Below, piece by piece: positions 1 to 12,927 of a stretch of 64,000 nucleotides of DNA. Source of the stretch: Taxawa tesnikishii (nom. ined.). Taxonomy: Eukaryota; Ascomycota; Dothideomycetes; Dothideales. The stretch is from the NCBI GenBank assembly GCA_030247885.1, contig JAPDRO010000021.1, positions 186,001 to 250,000 of the forward strand, written 5' to 3'. A program made the translations under genes and the position numbers. Every line of letters starts with the position of its first letter. Position 1 is the first letter of the stretch. Below the pieces are notes generated by a model, which was not told where the DNA came from, ran no database searches, and worked only from the letters and a program-made list of their open reading frames with translations.

Positions 1-361
1 AAGAAATGGACATTAATATATGCCTTGGTTCTACAACAGGTGAGGATCTAGAAAAACCCACAACAGCGAACATAAAGCCTGTGAGAACAAGTCGCCCAAC
101 TAGCCGCATCATCAAAATTGCCGCTCAATCAGAAGCCATCGTGAAGATTGCTCAGCATTAGTTGGAGGATAGGAAAGCAGTAACGTCAACCCAGGTTGGA
201 GTAAAATGCACGAGGGATTCTGGTTCCTTAAACGTGTCTCTCTTTTCGAATTAACGTAGTATGTTATCATGTAGATATTCCCTCCTTCCAGAACCTAACA
301 CCGATCGCTATGCTGTAGAAACAATTATTCTACCAAACCCTCAATCTTGGACTCTTCAAAT
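1..361. other. Intergenic 3' flank of the ABC transporter
   Basis: AT-rich sequence downstream of the stop codon of the ABC transporter. It should hold that gene's 3' UTR and polyadenylation signals. I see no conserved reading frame or RNA gene in it. Confidence 0.6.
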
Positions 362-3300
362 CTACTTCTTCTCCTCCTTGCTCTTGCTCTTAAACATTCC
401 CTTGACGGCACCAACGGCCTTGCCCATAGTACCGAAAAGCCAGCCGAAACCGAAGCTCCAGCCACGGATACGGACCGTGTAGATGAAGAAGTAAACGAGC
501 GCCCAGTTTGAGACACAGAAGGCGAGGAAGATGCCAAAGTCGCGCCACTTGTTGCTCGGGTAGATGTTGAGCGTAGCCATATATTGGTCGCCTGTAGAGT
601 AAGGGCAGTACTGGCAGTCGGCTGTGGCGGAGGGGTTGAGCAAGTAACCGCCGGCCTGTCTGGCAAAAGCGCCCGCGTAGGATGAACACGTCTGGCCTGC
701 GGGGGCGTTGAAGTGCGCGGTTTCGGAGCTAGTGCACTGAACGGGCTGGCCTCTGAGGGTAGCTGCGAGCACGCCGCCGATCCAGTAGGTGGAGGGGTTG
801 ACGTAATACATCCAGTAGCGCCAGAAGACGGGGAGCATGGAATAAGGGCGGACGACACCGTTGAAGAGGGAGAACATGACAAAGAAGAAGGGTAGGACGT
901 TGGAGATGACGGTGAACGACGGCGCAAAGGCGCAGATCCATTGGCCCCAGCTAGACATGAAGAGGAAGAATAGCATCGACATGAGGAAGACGTAGCCGGC
1001 TGTCGAGCTGTCGGTGGGCAGGCCAGTTGGGTAATACCACAGCAGCCAGTAAATGACCGAGCAGACAATCGAGATCGGAATCTCGGCGACGACTTGGGCG
1101 GTCGTGAAGGCAAACCAGCCGTATATGCGCGATGGAAGTTCGCGTGCTTGCCAAAGTGCCATGTTCTGGTAGAACTTTGGCACGACTGCGTTGACAATGG
1201 TTGGTGGAATGGTCAAGATCAAGAAGCATGTGAACATCCTGTTCTGCATGTCTTGCGTGCTGTTACCGAGTTGGTAGAAGGTGAAACCATTGAAGATAGC
1301 GACGATGACCGAAACGAAGAGCTTGCCGTAGAGGTAGGATGGATCTCTCCAGTATTGGAGGAATGTCCGCTTGGTCAACATAGTCGTCTGCAGCCAGACG
1401 GGGGCGGCGAACTCTGTGCCTTCGCCTTCCTTCTTGTCAGCGGTAGATCGACTACTCGTACGCTTGAGGCCTTCAATCTCGGCGATAACGTCCTGCGCCT
1501 GCTGGCTGTTCTTCCACTCTTGGTTCCAGTCAATCTTTGTCCCATCTTCGCGTTTGTGAGGCTTAGCTGCTGTCTCAAGGATGAATTCTGCAACATTTTT
1601 GCTTGGTGGACATTGGACGCCACGCTCAGCGAAGTACTTGATGACTGCATCGCCATTCTCGCCGACAGGACCAAAGTAGAAAGTGTTACCACCAGGGTTG
1701 AGGGCAAGAATCATGTCGAATTGCTGGATCAGCTCAGACGATGGTTGGTGGATTGTGCATACGATGGCCTGGCCAGCCTGAGTGAGTTTCTTCAGGAAAC
1801 GGACAATGCTGAAGGCACTTTGGCTGTCGAGACCCGATGTCGGTTCGTCGAGGAACAGCAAGAGGGATGGCTTAGCGGCAAGTTCAACTCCGATGGTTAA
1901 ACGCTTGCGCTGCTCAACACCAAGGCTCATGATGACGGCGTCCTGCAGCTCTCTGAGTTCCAGCAGATCGATGATTTTGTCAACATATGCGATCTTCTCG
2001 GCACGAGGTACAGAAGCTTCTTGACGTAAGATAGCAGAGAACTCGAGAGCTTCTCTAATCGTGGCAGTGCCGTCGTGCAAATCCATCTGCTCACAGAAGC
2101 CAGTTCCACGTTGAAACTCGCGGCCCAGTTTGCGTCCATTGACCAACATATCACCGGACACAACACCCATTCGCTGTCGTTGAGCCAGAGTGTTGAGCAA
2201 TGTCGTCTTTCCAGCACCTGAGGCACCAACCAGGGCCACCATGACACCCGGTTTGGCGTAGCCGTTTACACCATTGAGCAGCTTGCGCTCACCTCCTTGA
2301 TACGGAACGGTATATTCGACATTCTGCCAGGTGAAAATGCTGTCGCTCTTGACGATCTGATTGAGAGCGTCTTCCTCCGCCTTTTCATTAGTGGTACCAT
2401 TGGCGGCGACGGTCTGGCTGGAGTCACTGCTATTGCCGCTGTCCACCGCCTTCTCTTCGTCTGCTGGAGAAGCTTGCTTGACCTGCTGCTTTGCCTTCTT
2501 AGACTTCTTGAAAATAAGCGCACCGCCTCCACCTGAGGTGAACGAGAAGAGTTCTGTAGCAACAACAGTGACAAGAATGTACAACACGGTGAATGCAATT
2601 ACCACACCCCAGTTGCGCCAGAGATGACTGCGGGAATAGTTGTATGTGGTCTCCAAGTAGCTCGAGCCGCTGACAGATCGCGAGTTGACTGCACTACCAC
2701 TGAGTGTGCAACCCTGAAAAGCCGGGTCGATCCCTGGACCTTGCGGAACCAGGTTCTCGGGCGCACACTCCATGGTACGGCCAGCGAACTCGTTGGCCAG
2801 GACACCTTCGAAAGAATACGAGATGGGATTTATCCAGTAAATCCAGCCAAACCAGATGTACTGGCTAAGAAGCTGTGTCCTAGGGATAACATATCCGGTG
2901 TAGATGATAAGCAGGTTGAGCGATATGCCGGAGAAACGGACTGCATCATCAATGGTCGGGCTCAGGGAGGCAAACATGCGGTAGAGCGCAGTGACACAGA
3001 ACGTGGTTGTGTACACGAAGAGCAGATAGATCCAGAACTTCGAGACGTTCACGTCCAGACCGCACATGAAGTACATAATGAGGGTGAAGATGCAGACTTG
3101 AACGAAGATCATGGGGAAATCCGTAACGACACGGGCGATACTGACGGCGGATGGGCGGTAGAAGGCGTAATCCTTATGGCGAGCAACAACGGCACGGCCG
3201 CTGACGGCCTTCATGAGTTCGGTAAGCTGGAGCCAGCCCAGGAAGAGGATAGAAAAGAAGAGCGAACCGCCTCTGCTGAAGGCACCTTCAGTGTTAAGTG

Positions 3301-5107
3301 GTTGGCCGTAGAAAAGCGATCCGACGATGAGACCGTTAGCGACAATGATGAAAGCCTTGGTGTAGAGCGTTGTGGTGTCTCCGAATATCAACCAAAACTC
3401 ACGACGAGTACATGCTGCAACCTGCTTGATGAAGCTCACTGTGTAGGGAGACTTCTTGCGCACAGTTTTGGACTTCGCTTCTTGCACGGCTTCCTCGAAC
3501 TCCCTAGCATCAACATGGTTTGTTTCATTCAATCTCCTCTCATAGGACTCAATATCCTGAATGACCTGCTGGTAGTACGGCGATTCTCTGTATGCCCGTT
3601 CAAGGTCAGCCGGGGTCTTCGGTGTGCTCGCTTCACAGCCTGGCCGGAACTGGCGTTCAACCGGATCGGTGATAGCAGTGAGAAAGTCTGCTGTAGTCTG
3701 CCGCGAAGGCGCCTCGTATCCCAGATCAATGAAGTATTGCCTAGCATCCTTGGCCCGTCCTTGGAAAATGCAGCGTCCCTGATCGATTACGAGAACCTTG
3801 TCCATGAGTTCGTATATGCCTTCGCCGGCCTGATACAAGGTAACAAGAGTCGTCCGGTTGCTGACATCGGTCATGATCCGGAGAGATCGAGCATAGTCCA
3901 ATGCAGTACTGGCATCGAGACCACGGGTGCTGTTGTCCCAGCAGACAACGGTGGACTTGGAGGCCAATGTTTCCGCGATTGAGACACGCTTCCGTTCACC
4001 ACCAGAAACACCTCTTGTGTACTCGTCTCCCACCAGTGTGTACTTGGTATGGCTGATACCAAACATCTTCATCAAAGCCGTAGCAATGACTGGAATATCA
4101 TCTCTTGCCGCCTTCTTCGTTTTCGTCATGAGGGCGAAGATGAACGTCTGCCAAACATTGAGTTGAGCGAAGTGAACATCATCCTCTTCGTTGTAGTTGA
4201 CCTCTCCCCTGTACATCTTCTTTTGCTTGTCGGCTGGGATTCCACCATAAGACACATCGCCTGTAACTGATGCGTAGGATTCCCGGTTGTTCGCAATCGC
4301 TTTCAGGAAGGTTGAGCAACCTGCACCGGGCCTGCCCAGTACCAGCATCATTTCACCTGGGCTACTGTTAGTATTCGGGTACGTTAACCAAGCTAGAAGT
4401 TACCTACCATCCCTGACGACTCCGGTGAAGTCGTTAATCAACGTTCTGAGTTCTCCACCACGACCGAATCGCAATACTGGTATGAATCTCGTGACGAGGT
4501 GATACAGATCAGGTCCGAAGGTCCCCAGGATCGCGTCGGGCAACGTCTTGATGAATGTTGCTGCGGAGCCAACGCCCTTAACGGTAAGATTCTTGTAGAC
4601 GACGCCGACTTTCTTCGCCGACCGATTCTCCTTCCGTTTCTCAAAGTGACCTTCGCGCATAAACTGGTCCAACTCGAAGTCATCCTCGTCTTTGGGCGCA
4701 ACATCAACATCTCCGATCTGAGATTCTTCGTCTCTTGTTGTCGTGGATCTCCTCGTGCTCCTCCGGGTTGCAGCTGCGCGGGCGCGGGTACTTGTACGGC
4801 TCAATGTGCGGGCCAATGATCGTGAATCGTCCTCGCCTTCCTTGGATCGCGTTCGGGACATGTTCGTAAGCTGCCTCCTAAGCGCTTCGTAGTCCTCCAT
4901 GGCGACAACCTCACTCGGACCGCCCGCATCTCGCTCTCCCCAAGTCCCATCCCGCTGGTAAGCATCATCGCTCGAACGCTCGGAGTCTTCTGGGTCTTGT
5001 CGCCGATTCAGGTTTGTCGATTCCGTGTTCTCGCTATTGTGCCATTGGTTTAATTGACGGCTGTTGGCGCGTACCATCCGGGCATCGTCAAGACTGCTGC
5101 CCCACAT
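362..5107 (-). CDS. PDR-type (ABCG) multidrug ABC transporter, full size
   Basis: Plasma-membrane efflux pump of the pleiotropic drug resistance family. Exons are 5107-4408 and 4356-362; the 51-bp intron runs GTAGGT to CCCAG with a CTAAC branch site, giving 1,564 aa. I started at MWGSSLDDAR rather than the longer open frame because the upstream residues resemble a leader and PDR pumps start with an acidic, Ser-rich cytosolic tail. The layout is NBD1-TMD1-NBD2-TMD2. NBD1 (about residue 240) has the fungal-type Walker A GRPGAGCST, signature VSGGERKR and the degenerate Walker B WDNSTRGLD. NBD2 (about residue 945) has a canonical Walker A GASGAGKTT, LFLDEPTSGLD and a degenerate signature (LGVEQRKR). 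This asymmetry is normal for Pdr5/Cdr1 relatives. Substrates cannot be read from sequence; drug, weak-acid or metabolite export is likely. No frame damage is seen over 4.7 kb. Confidence 0.93.
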
Positions 5108-7524
5108 CGTGGCAGTTGTGATCGGACGGCAATTGTGAGAAACGAAAGAAAGAAGAGAAACTGTAACTGGAAATCGAGAAGAAACGGGGTGGGGCGGCTT
5201 TTGCGGTGTCAAGAAAAGGTAGGACAGAAGAAAGCAAGCGGACAAACACCCTGAGCGGTCATCATGAGCAAGGGTACACTGCTTCTCTATATTTGCACGG
5301 CTACGGCAGTTTGTGCCATCGGACTTAAGGGATACAGTGGCTGAATAATTGTAGCTGTGACGTCGATCGGGTTGAATTCTCTAGTGTGTCAATCTCATCT
5401 TAAGCTTATTTCCACTGCGAACCGCCGTAAGCAAATAGATGAAGCGTTATGCTATAGCATTGCATGTCTCCTCCTGCCAATGCATCTCCAAAAGATGAGG
5501 CTTTCCATCGACCTCGTTACAATCCAGATGTATAATTCGCCACGAACATTTCACCGCATTCCGATGTGGTCACACTCTCACCGGAGTTTCGAGCTTGGGG
5601 TAAAGCATCATCGAATCCGAATCAGAAATGGAACGGAATGTCAACAGTGGAGCAAGTGGAGCCGATCATGACTCAAGTACTCCGCAGAAGCGACGATCTT
5701 CCTTCGCACCGTTCGTTCGTTTGGTCTTCTCATGAGAAGATTTCGGCCGACAAGTCACTTACCGGTGAATCAACCCTGCTCCTCCTTCCCAGTGGGAAAT
5801 GTAATGGTTGAGAGCGATAGCCAAGCATGGAGATAGCGTAGCTATGGTGATGAGAGCCAAACCCCAAGACAGCCCTTTTGGGTCGGATATTGCAGCACAC
5901 GTTGTCCGAAAGTCCATTCTCCATGCCTCTCTACGAAGGATCGTGTGTGTATCAACTTGTATCCACACAGCGGCACGCTTGCCGGAAGTGCACAGTACTC
6001 AAAAGAGGGTTCTCCCGGGCCGAGGGACCGTTCATCTGTGCTTGGCTCGTGGCAGTGGAGTGGACTGAAATCCGTTGATATCACTAGTTTGCCGGGGGTA
6101 TTTATAAGCATGAGCACACTATTCAAAACGCTCCGCTTGACTTCCACGCACTCGTTGTTGATATTACCACTAGCCGTCCTCTCCACTTCTTTCGGAGACT
6201 TCTTATTTCAGCAAGTATTGGAAGCAATAGAGGGTACAATTGGTTTCTATCGCGAGCGGTTGGCCTGTTCGCCCTGGGATGTTTCGGTAAGCAATCAATG
6301 AGATCAGCCATAACTCACCATGGTTCAAAATGTGATCTCCAAATCTCATAGTGTGCATGCAATTTCATTGTGCGTTACAAGGGACTGTCGTTCCCGAACG
6401 TGCCCCTCCACTTCGTCGAGTATAGTCGTGTTCGTGTTCTCCAATCTTGTCCATCTGCTCCTCCTGTCATATACTCTCATTCTCCTCCCATTTCTCGTAC
6501 AACACTATTCCATACATGTGATTTCTGTTGTAACCTCGAATTGAAGGATTCGATACCCGCCGTCGAAACGCACTGGAGGATGGAGATTTGCCCGAGACTC
6601 AACGCGAGTAAGACTACTGGAAACACGCTCATGTCTTCCCAGCCGATACCGCGTGCTTCATAGAAGAGGTCCCATTGGTCGTAACCACTACGTTAAACTG
6701 CTGCATCAAGGCAGATAGTCGCTCTGCAATCTGGGCCCTGGGGTTTGTCCCTACGTGTGCCAGTAGCCTTGCTTGCCACGATACTTTCCCGGCCGTCGTT
6801 ATCTCTCTCGCATAGGGTTCCCATCTATCACACTAATTCCCTCAAAATGGCTGTAGTAAGGTAGGTAGCTGCTCTGCTATTCAAGGGTTGGGTTCTACTT
6901 TCAGTAACCGCCTGCCGTCTTATCGTCCAGGATGGCGGAGGGCAGCTCCAAGGCCAAGGCCTTGCTAGGTAGCAACCTGAAATGTGAAGTAACATTTTCC
7001 AATACCGAATAAACATAGGTGCTTAATTGGCCTTTCGCAGTGTATGATGAGACGCGCCTACAAGCATTCGTATCATCCGCCCCTCCACAATGAATCTCAC
7101 TTTCACCTGTTTGCGTCACATGAAAATCACATGCGGCGGAACCTGGTAGTACTATCTACGTCTTCGAACTGTCTCTCTTGCTCGCACACAAAACCAAAGC
7201 ACAGTGTCGAAGCCTCCAACACCCAATCGAACATCGCGGGACGCATATCGAAATCGAAGGAATAAGACAGAATACCTACAAATACTACACCCTTCAAGAC
7301 CACCGGTGATTAAGACTATTCTTTAGCAATCTGGGAGCACGACCGATCGATGCCCAAGAAGATACGCAATCACTACAGACAACGCTTCGCTGGCCTGTGG
7401 CCGACGATGACTAACACGGTCGAAGCGGTCAATGAAAGGAGACGCAAGTTGGCGGGCAAGACGACGGACGAGAAGTAGGACATCCCGCGGCATATATACC
7501 TTGGACAAACAAGCACTTACAACA
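5108..7524. other. Intergenic region, 2.4 kb
   Basis: Upstream of the minus-strand ABC transporter and of the plus-strand 2EXR gene, so it carries both promoters. Only short, overlapping open frames without recognisable domains occur here. I found no tRNA-like A/B boxes, transposon ends or clear repeats. A lineage-specific short gene cannot be excluded. Confidence 0.5.
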
Positions 7525-8297
7525 ATGAGCAGAACAACCCCTCAGCCCGAACAGTCATCCCCAACCATCACATCCGCTCCCACCGAGCCTACCGAAAGGC
7601 GTGGATGGACCGAAGAACAGGGACGCACCCTCCAGGCTTCGTTGGCAAAGAAGACATACGTACCACGCAAGCCCCGCAAGAACTTCTTCAGCCTACCAGG
7701 AGAGCTGCGCAACTCCGTCTACCGCTACGCCCTGCAAGATTACGATCCAGCCAGATTCCGCAACACATACTGGGTTTCACCCTTCGACGGCCCACCGATC
7801 CAACAACCAGTGCTCATGCGTGTCAGCAAGCAGATCCGCCAAGAGATGATCGGACTCTACTACAATCACGCCTTCACGCTGCATATCAAGCTCATGGAGA
7901 CCGAAGCCCTCGCACGCTGGCTGCAGAACGTCGGCGCCGAGAACTTCCCTACATTCAACGCATCGACGTCTGGTTCGGTAACTTCCGCTGGAAGCGCGTG
8001 CAACAGCTGCTCCCGCTCCTCATCGCGCTGAGAGATTTGCCGGTTGATCCGTCCAAGTTTGGGGTTGATGTGGGTTCGGTGTGCGCGCTTCAGGATACTG
8101 AGGGCGAGCTGAGGAACATGCTGTGTCTGGCGGTTAAGGCGAGGGAACAGAATCTTTCTGATGCAGCGCTGGAGGTGCTGGTGGAGGAGTGGGTGGAGGA
8201 GAACAAGCCTGACCACCGTGGTTCGCGTTTCAAGAACAACAGAGCCACGGGCGATGCCAGGGCCAGCGGCAAATTTGGGCTGAGGAGGAAGGAGTGA
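7525..8297 (+). CDS. 2EXR/F-box-like small protein, frame broken once
   Basis: Single-exon gene, about 257 aa once the frame is reconciled. The start at 7525 (MSRTTPQPEQ) follows a region with no conserved residues. After a Ser/Thr/Pro-rich leader comes the FFSLPGELRNSVYRYAL motif (about residue 52), typical of the fungal 2EXR and F-box-like families whose members start a domain with 'LPxELRxxIY'. This is followed by VLMRVSKQIRQEMIGLYY. The reading frame switches near the CCC at 7947-7949: upstream the frame reads ...GAENF, and downstream ...YIQRIDVWFGNFRWK continues as a normal protein to 8297. A single missing C restores it. The C-terminus is charged (EEWVEENK...). The molecular function of this family is unknown; a ubiquitin-ligase adaptor role is only a guess. 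Confidence 0.75.
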
Positions 8298-8996
8298 GCT
8301 AAGAAAGCATACCTCTCGTGCAGAAGCAAGCAAGCAAACATCGAAAGGAAAGGGTGTTTAGGTCCGCACGCTGGTGGTGGCGTTGACATCGAGGATGTCT
8401 GAGGGCCGATGAAACGAGCAGTGAACAATGTAACCTCAGAGATGAGTAGTAGAGCACGAGTTTTCAATAGCCAACCTGCTCTCCAATCAAGCATACGCCT
8501 CCTACATCTTTCGTTTTTACGAATGCACCTGCAGGCTCGATGCTTGCGAAAAATGATAATCTTATGCAGGTAAGTTGTCCGTCCGCCTTGCTCTCGTGTA
8601 TCTCCAAGGAGCGACTCACAGGGCAGTTCGATGCGACACGAGGCGTTGACTGCCTGTCATTCCCTACTGACACAGCGAATTGAGGCGCAAGGCAGGTCTG
8701 GCATTTTCGATAGGACGTCGTGTTCTCGTTCTCAGCACCAACGCCGTGTGGCTTGACTTATTCTTAGCATCGCCCGTAACCGAGCGCCAAGCGTGGCTTT
8801 GCTTTGCCGCCTCCGTCCGGGACGCGTATCAGGGACCAGGCAGCAGTGACAGCCACCGTCATACAAACATCGGGTGCTTCGAAACCCATAAACACCTTCC
8901 CTTTCCTCCTTGTCTTCTTGGTATTGTCGTTCTAGTCCTATTCTCTCAGTAACCTCTTCGGTAATCTCCCCAACAACCACATTTACAACCCCCGTC
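8298..8996. other. Intergenic, promoter of the membrane-protein gene
   Basis: About 0.7 kb between two plus-strand genes. The last 100 bases before 8997 are CT-rich, as is common in 5' UTRs of filamentous ascomycetes. No other feature is seen. Confidence 0.5.
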
Positions 8997-10284
8997 ATGT
9001 CGGGCATTCACGGTCAGGCCATTGGCCATCTCGTCCGCCGTGGTATCCAGGCAGCAACCAACCCGAACGAGCAGCGCATCCAGCAGCTCCAGGTCCTTGC
9101 CCAGAAGTATGAGGAGGCCGGTCCAGCTATGGAGGTCAAGCCGTGGGAGGTCCTCCCGGTTGTCATTACCGGCATTGTGTTCATGCTACTTCTGGCTTCG
9201 GTATGCATTCCTACGGCAAGGCTGTGTCTGGATACTAGTTATTGACATGTGAATACAGATCCGGTACACCGTCGGCGAAGTCATCGCTACCCTTGCCATG
9301 ATTGAACAACCCAAGACCACTATCATTGAAGGCGCCAGATACTCCATCGATGAGAGCCCCGACGCTCCATTGGAGAAGGCGGAGAAAGTGCGTTTGATCG
9401 ATGAGGAGGTTATTGTCATCAAGGAGGACCCGATCACTTCCAACATCAGGAAGACCATCAGGCACCTCCACAGTATTGGTGGTTTCGCAGCTCGCTGGCG
9501 AGGCCTGTCCATCTCCGTCTTCTACCACATGGCGCACGCTTTTGTGGCCAACCTCATCTCCGCCTTTGTCTTCGGCGGCTTGCTCTTCGGCATGCCCGCC
9601 TACATCATCTCCAGCCTTCTGCTTGCCAGAATCCACATGACCTGGACCCACATCATGATATCCAAGCCTTCGCAGAAGCCATGGTACAAGCGCATTGGAA
9701 CCGAGAAGAAGATCTGGAAGGTCTTGCTTCTCCCATCATTCGTTTTCGCCGCTTCTCAGCAGCTTACGGTTGCCCTCCCAACCGCCCTTTTCTTTGTCCT
9801 TGGCCTTCACCGCAGCGAGGATTTTGCTCTCAGCAACGACCTGTCTACCGCGGACCGTTGGACCCTTGGACTGAAGTTCGCATCTATCCCTATCACCGCT
9901 CTCGCGGTCGCTCTTCTCATCCTCCTCCCTGCCTCTGTCACTCTTACCCGCATTGAAGCAAGCCTTCTTCCGGAGGAGGAGGAGACCGTTGTCAACTTTG
10001 ATCGCACTCTCAACGGTGCCGTCTCCGCATCCATCACGCTCGGCGGCACCAGCCCCGGCAAGAGCCTCTTCATTGAGGCTTGGAGGTCTTTCGACCGTGC
10101 CGCCAGAATCAGGGTCATCAAGCTCTACGCCAAGCTCCTCTTGATCCAGTTCGTGGTCGCTATCGTTGGTATGCAACTTATGATCGGTGAGATCTTCATC
10201 CTTGGTCGTGAGAGACTCGTCACCATTGCCCAGGCAGGCTCTGCCCAACTGCAGCTTGCTGCCATGGGTGTTGAACAGAACTAG
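8997..10284 (+). CDS. Conserved multipass membrane protein of unknown function
   Basis: Two exons, 8997-9200 and 9259-10284, with a 58-bp phase-0 intron (GTATGC...TACAG); 409 aa. The start is the ATG of MSGIHGQAIG just after a CT-rich leader. There is a short soluble N-terminus with a helical segment (NEQRIQQLQVLAQKYEEA), then at least five hydrophobic spans: around residues 54-75 (VVITGIVFMLLLAS, crossing the splice site), 140-175, 205-235, 255-275 and 375-395. Between spans four and five lies an acidic, conserved-looking loop (EASLLPEEEETVVNFDRTLNG). No signal peptide is seen. I recognise the general look of a conserved ascomycete membrane family but cannot name a function; a transporter or ER/Golgi membrane role is possible. 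Confidence 0.8.
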
Positions 10285-10877
10285 GCAGGCAGCGCTTTCA
10301 CTGAATGTATCTCTTTTTGCGTCAGATTGTACAGTACAACGAACTGAAACCGATTTGAGTGATTATCGACCTGCGACACTCCTTTATCTGTGATTTCGCG
10401 CGTTTCTGTATCCCTTGAACTGTGTTCGGCAAACCAATTCTATACTAGTATATAATCGCAAATTGAACAAGCATGATCCTACCGTTGTTCCTGTGTGACC
10501 GATGTTTGTCTACGCCGCTGTTTGGTGCTGATACGTAAAAACCCTTGTGGTTTGCGACATCAATATATACACAGATTTGTCGCGCGATGGTCAATGCAAT
10601 GCTGCAGAATCACTAATACCCCGTGTCGACAAGCCGGGCTGCCCCATGGAGATGATTTCTGCAGTTTTACGGCCAACGGTCATGCAGACCGGTCACCGCC
10701 CCAACCTGCATAATGCATTGAGACAGGACTTCACGCTGCCTCAACTGCCCCCCGTGTTTTGCTTCTGCTTAGCTGGGTATCTTTGCTATCGCAGCACCAT
10801 TGCTCAGTCTCCTGCATTGGTCCGATGTCGGGCTAAATCCAGCCCTGCATACCTGCAGCCAGCCGTCAGACGCCGTT

Positions 10878-10921
10878 GAGAAGACGGGGCGCCTTCGAGA
10901 AGACGGGGCGCCTTCGAGAAG
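10878..10921. repeat. 19-bp tandem repeat, 2.3 copies
   Basis: Two exact adjacent copies of a GC-rich 19-mer (gagaagacggggcgccttc, 10878-10896 and 10897-10915) followed by a partial third copy. The unit contains the palindrome GGCGCC. It lies in the gene-poor stretch, and no gene is near enough to suggest a role. Confidence 0.8.
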
Positions 10922-12576
10922 AAGCCACATGCAGCTACGGACTCCATCAGAGTCGTACTTGCGGTGTGTCGAGCAGGGCTCAGATGGTCCTGCGGGATGA
11001 GCAAGAGCACCAGCTATGGTTTGCAGTATGATGAAAGCTACGAGAGGCGAAGGCGCGAGCGGCAACACGTGCTACAGCTGATAAGCAACAACCTGCCCGT
11101 TCTAAGCGGCACACTGTTTGCAGGGGAGTCAAGCGCAGGGGTTTTAAGAGATAATATACAGGCCATCAGCGGCGGCGCGCTCAGTTCCCGGTTTCGGAAT
11201 CACCTCTTTCGCGCGCGAAAGCGAAGTCTCGTTTTGCCCGGACTTTTCGTACCACGATCCGACACCCGGGGTGACCCCTTTCTGGATGGCCAGTGACCGG
11301 TCACACGCGCTCACGGATATCCTATTTTGGCTGCCATCTCCGAACGAACGCATGGGATCCCGTCCCCACGTTACCAGCGCCTACACCTGCCTTTTGGCCG
11401 CCTGACAGGGGTAACACGGTCTCACAATCTCGGCAGCAACGTTGTATAGAGATTTTTGCATGGATATGTGAGCAGGTTGGTTGATCATCAGGGCATCAAA
11501 TTTTTCTGGGCTGTGTGATCTTCAGGTTGCATGTGTCACGGAAACTTCTGCAACGCCCGTATGAGTACGTACCGCGAGATGGAAAAAGTCTTGACTCGTC
11601 CTGCAGGGTACATGGAGACATGTACACGCAGTGCTTATCGCAACGTCAACTTTTTCTCGAAGGCGTGATCGGGCTCGTGTCACTTTGGCTTCCAACGCTG
11701 TGGAGTTTAAAACTGGGCCAGATGGGGCAGTGAGTGCCGAGTGGAGGCGCAGAATTCCCTTTCCACACGTAGGAGAAAGGGATCAGCTGTCAATCTATCG
11801 GTCTCGCCTTTTAGCTCGAGCCCGAGACGAAGAAAGTGGGAGAAAGCTGGATAGTCGCGGCTTCTGCACAGCGTGCGCGCTATTCCCAGTGGCGCAGGGG
11901 CTAAATCGGCCTCCCGCGTCGCTTGCTCGTAGATCATCCGTCGAAGCGCGGGATAACCCAACGTGGACCATTCAACCATCCCACATTTTTCGGGGCATCG
12001 ACGGAGTGGCATGCCCTGGCCGGACTCACCGCTCAAGACATGGCAGCGCTATGGCAGCGCCTGGCAAGCACCTGGCAGCGCTCCCGAGTCGTTACTAACA
12101 AAACAGACACGGCGCCGGCGCCATCGGGGAGCGAGGAGAAGCAGCTCCAACGCAGAGATGCGCCCAGACATATGCAGCCCTGTGCTTAGGCAGATTTGTA
12201 ACGAGGGATACCAGGGTCTTGTGTACGAACTGCCCGTTGTTCGCCCAGACGAGGGTAGATCTAAAAACAGAGCGCAGCATACAAAGGAGCGCCGTCGCCG
12301 TCCTGCCTGACCTGACCTCGTATCAATTCATTCTCCCCTTTGTTCGTGGCCAGCCGCCGTCTTTGTCGTTGGTCCTTTGTCGCAAACAACGTTCCGTCAT
12401 AGAACATACATTTTCCCCTGCGTAGAATTTCAATTGCCATAGATTCGGATTTTCCCCTTGGACGACTCGGATTACCATCTGCGCGCCACTCTCAACCGTT
12501 CACAAGAACACGTCTGACGACAGCGTTTTTCTGCCCCATCGGAAAAAAATAATTCACCCGGCCCTCACCTTACGCC

Positions 12577-12582
12577 TATAAA
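12577..12582 (+). promoter_or_regulatory. Possible TATA box of the SDR gene
   Basis: TATAAA about 350 bp upstream of the ATG at 12928, followed by a long CT/CA-rich stretch free of ATG competition that looks like a 5' UTR. A second TATATAAA at 12878 is only about 50 bp from the ATG. Either could be used; no transcript data are available. Confidence 0.3.
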
Positions 12583-12927
12583 GAAGAAGCAAACACCGAC
12601 CGCCAATCTTGGCCAAACTCATCTCCTTATTCACCACTCGCCGTTAACCTAAACGTGTGCACCTGACGTACGCACATACCAAACACCCTTTCCCCAGCTT
12701 AGGCTACCAATTCCGGAAACGAAGACTAGCGCAGCTTCCGCTTGTTCACAAACCTCAACGACATTTTTAAAACTGCCTCCTCAGCGAACAATCTTCCCTT
12801 CCTACAACAACATCCTTCTATAACTTCGAGCACCTCAACCTAACAAGACACGCCACTTTGACAACGCGTCAAGTTCATATATAAAACACTCAACCTACCG
12901 ACACCCTCTTCTACAACCACAGTCAAC

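Larger units (their letters stand above)
10285..12927. other. Long gene-poor stretch, 2.6 kb
   Basis: No frame here shows recognisable domains, and the short open frames overlap on both strands with no codon preference apparent. It contains a 19-bp tandem repeat at 10878-10921. From about 12,550 to 12,927 it becomes the likely promoter and CT/CA-rich 5' UTR of the SDR gene, with TATAAA at 12577 and TATATAAA at 12878. The rest is unexplained. Confidence 0.5.

Noticed and set aside
325-1197. 290-codon minus-strand frame within the ABC transporter
   Set aside because: Overlaps conserved transporter sequence in another frame; Ser/Arg/Pro-rich residues are typical of a shadow frame.
2624-3982. 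452-codon plus-strand frame opposite the ABC transporter
   Set aside because: Antisense to well-conserved NBD/TMD coding sequence, with no recognisable domain.
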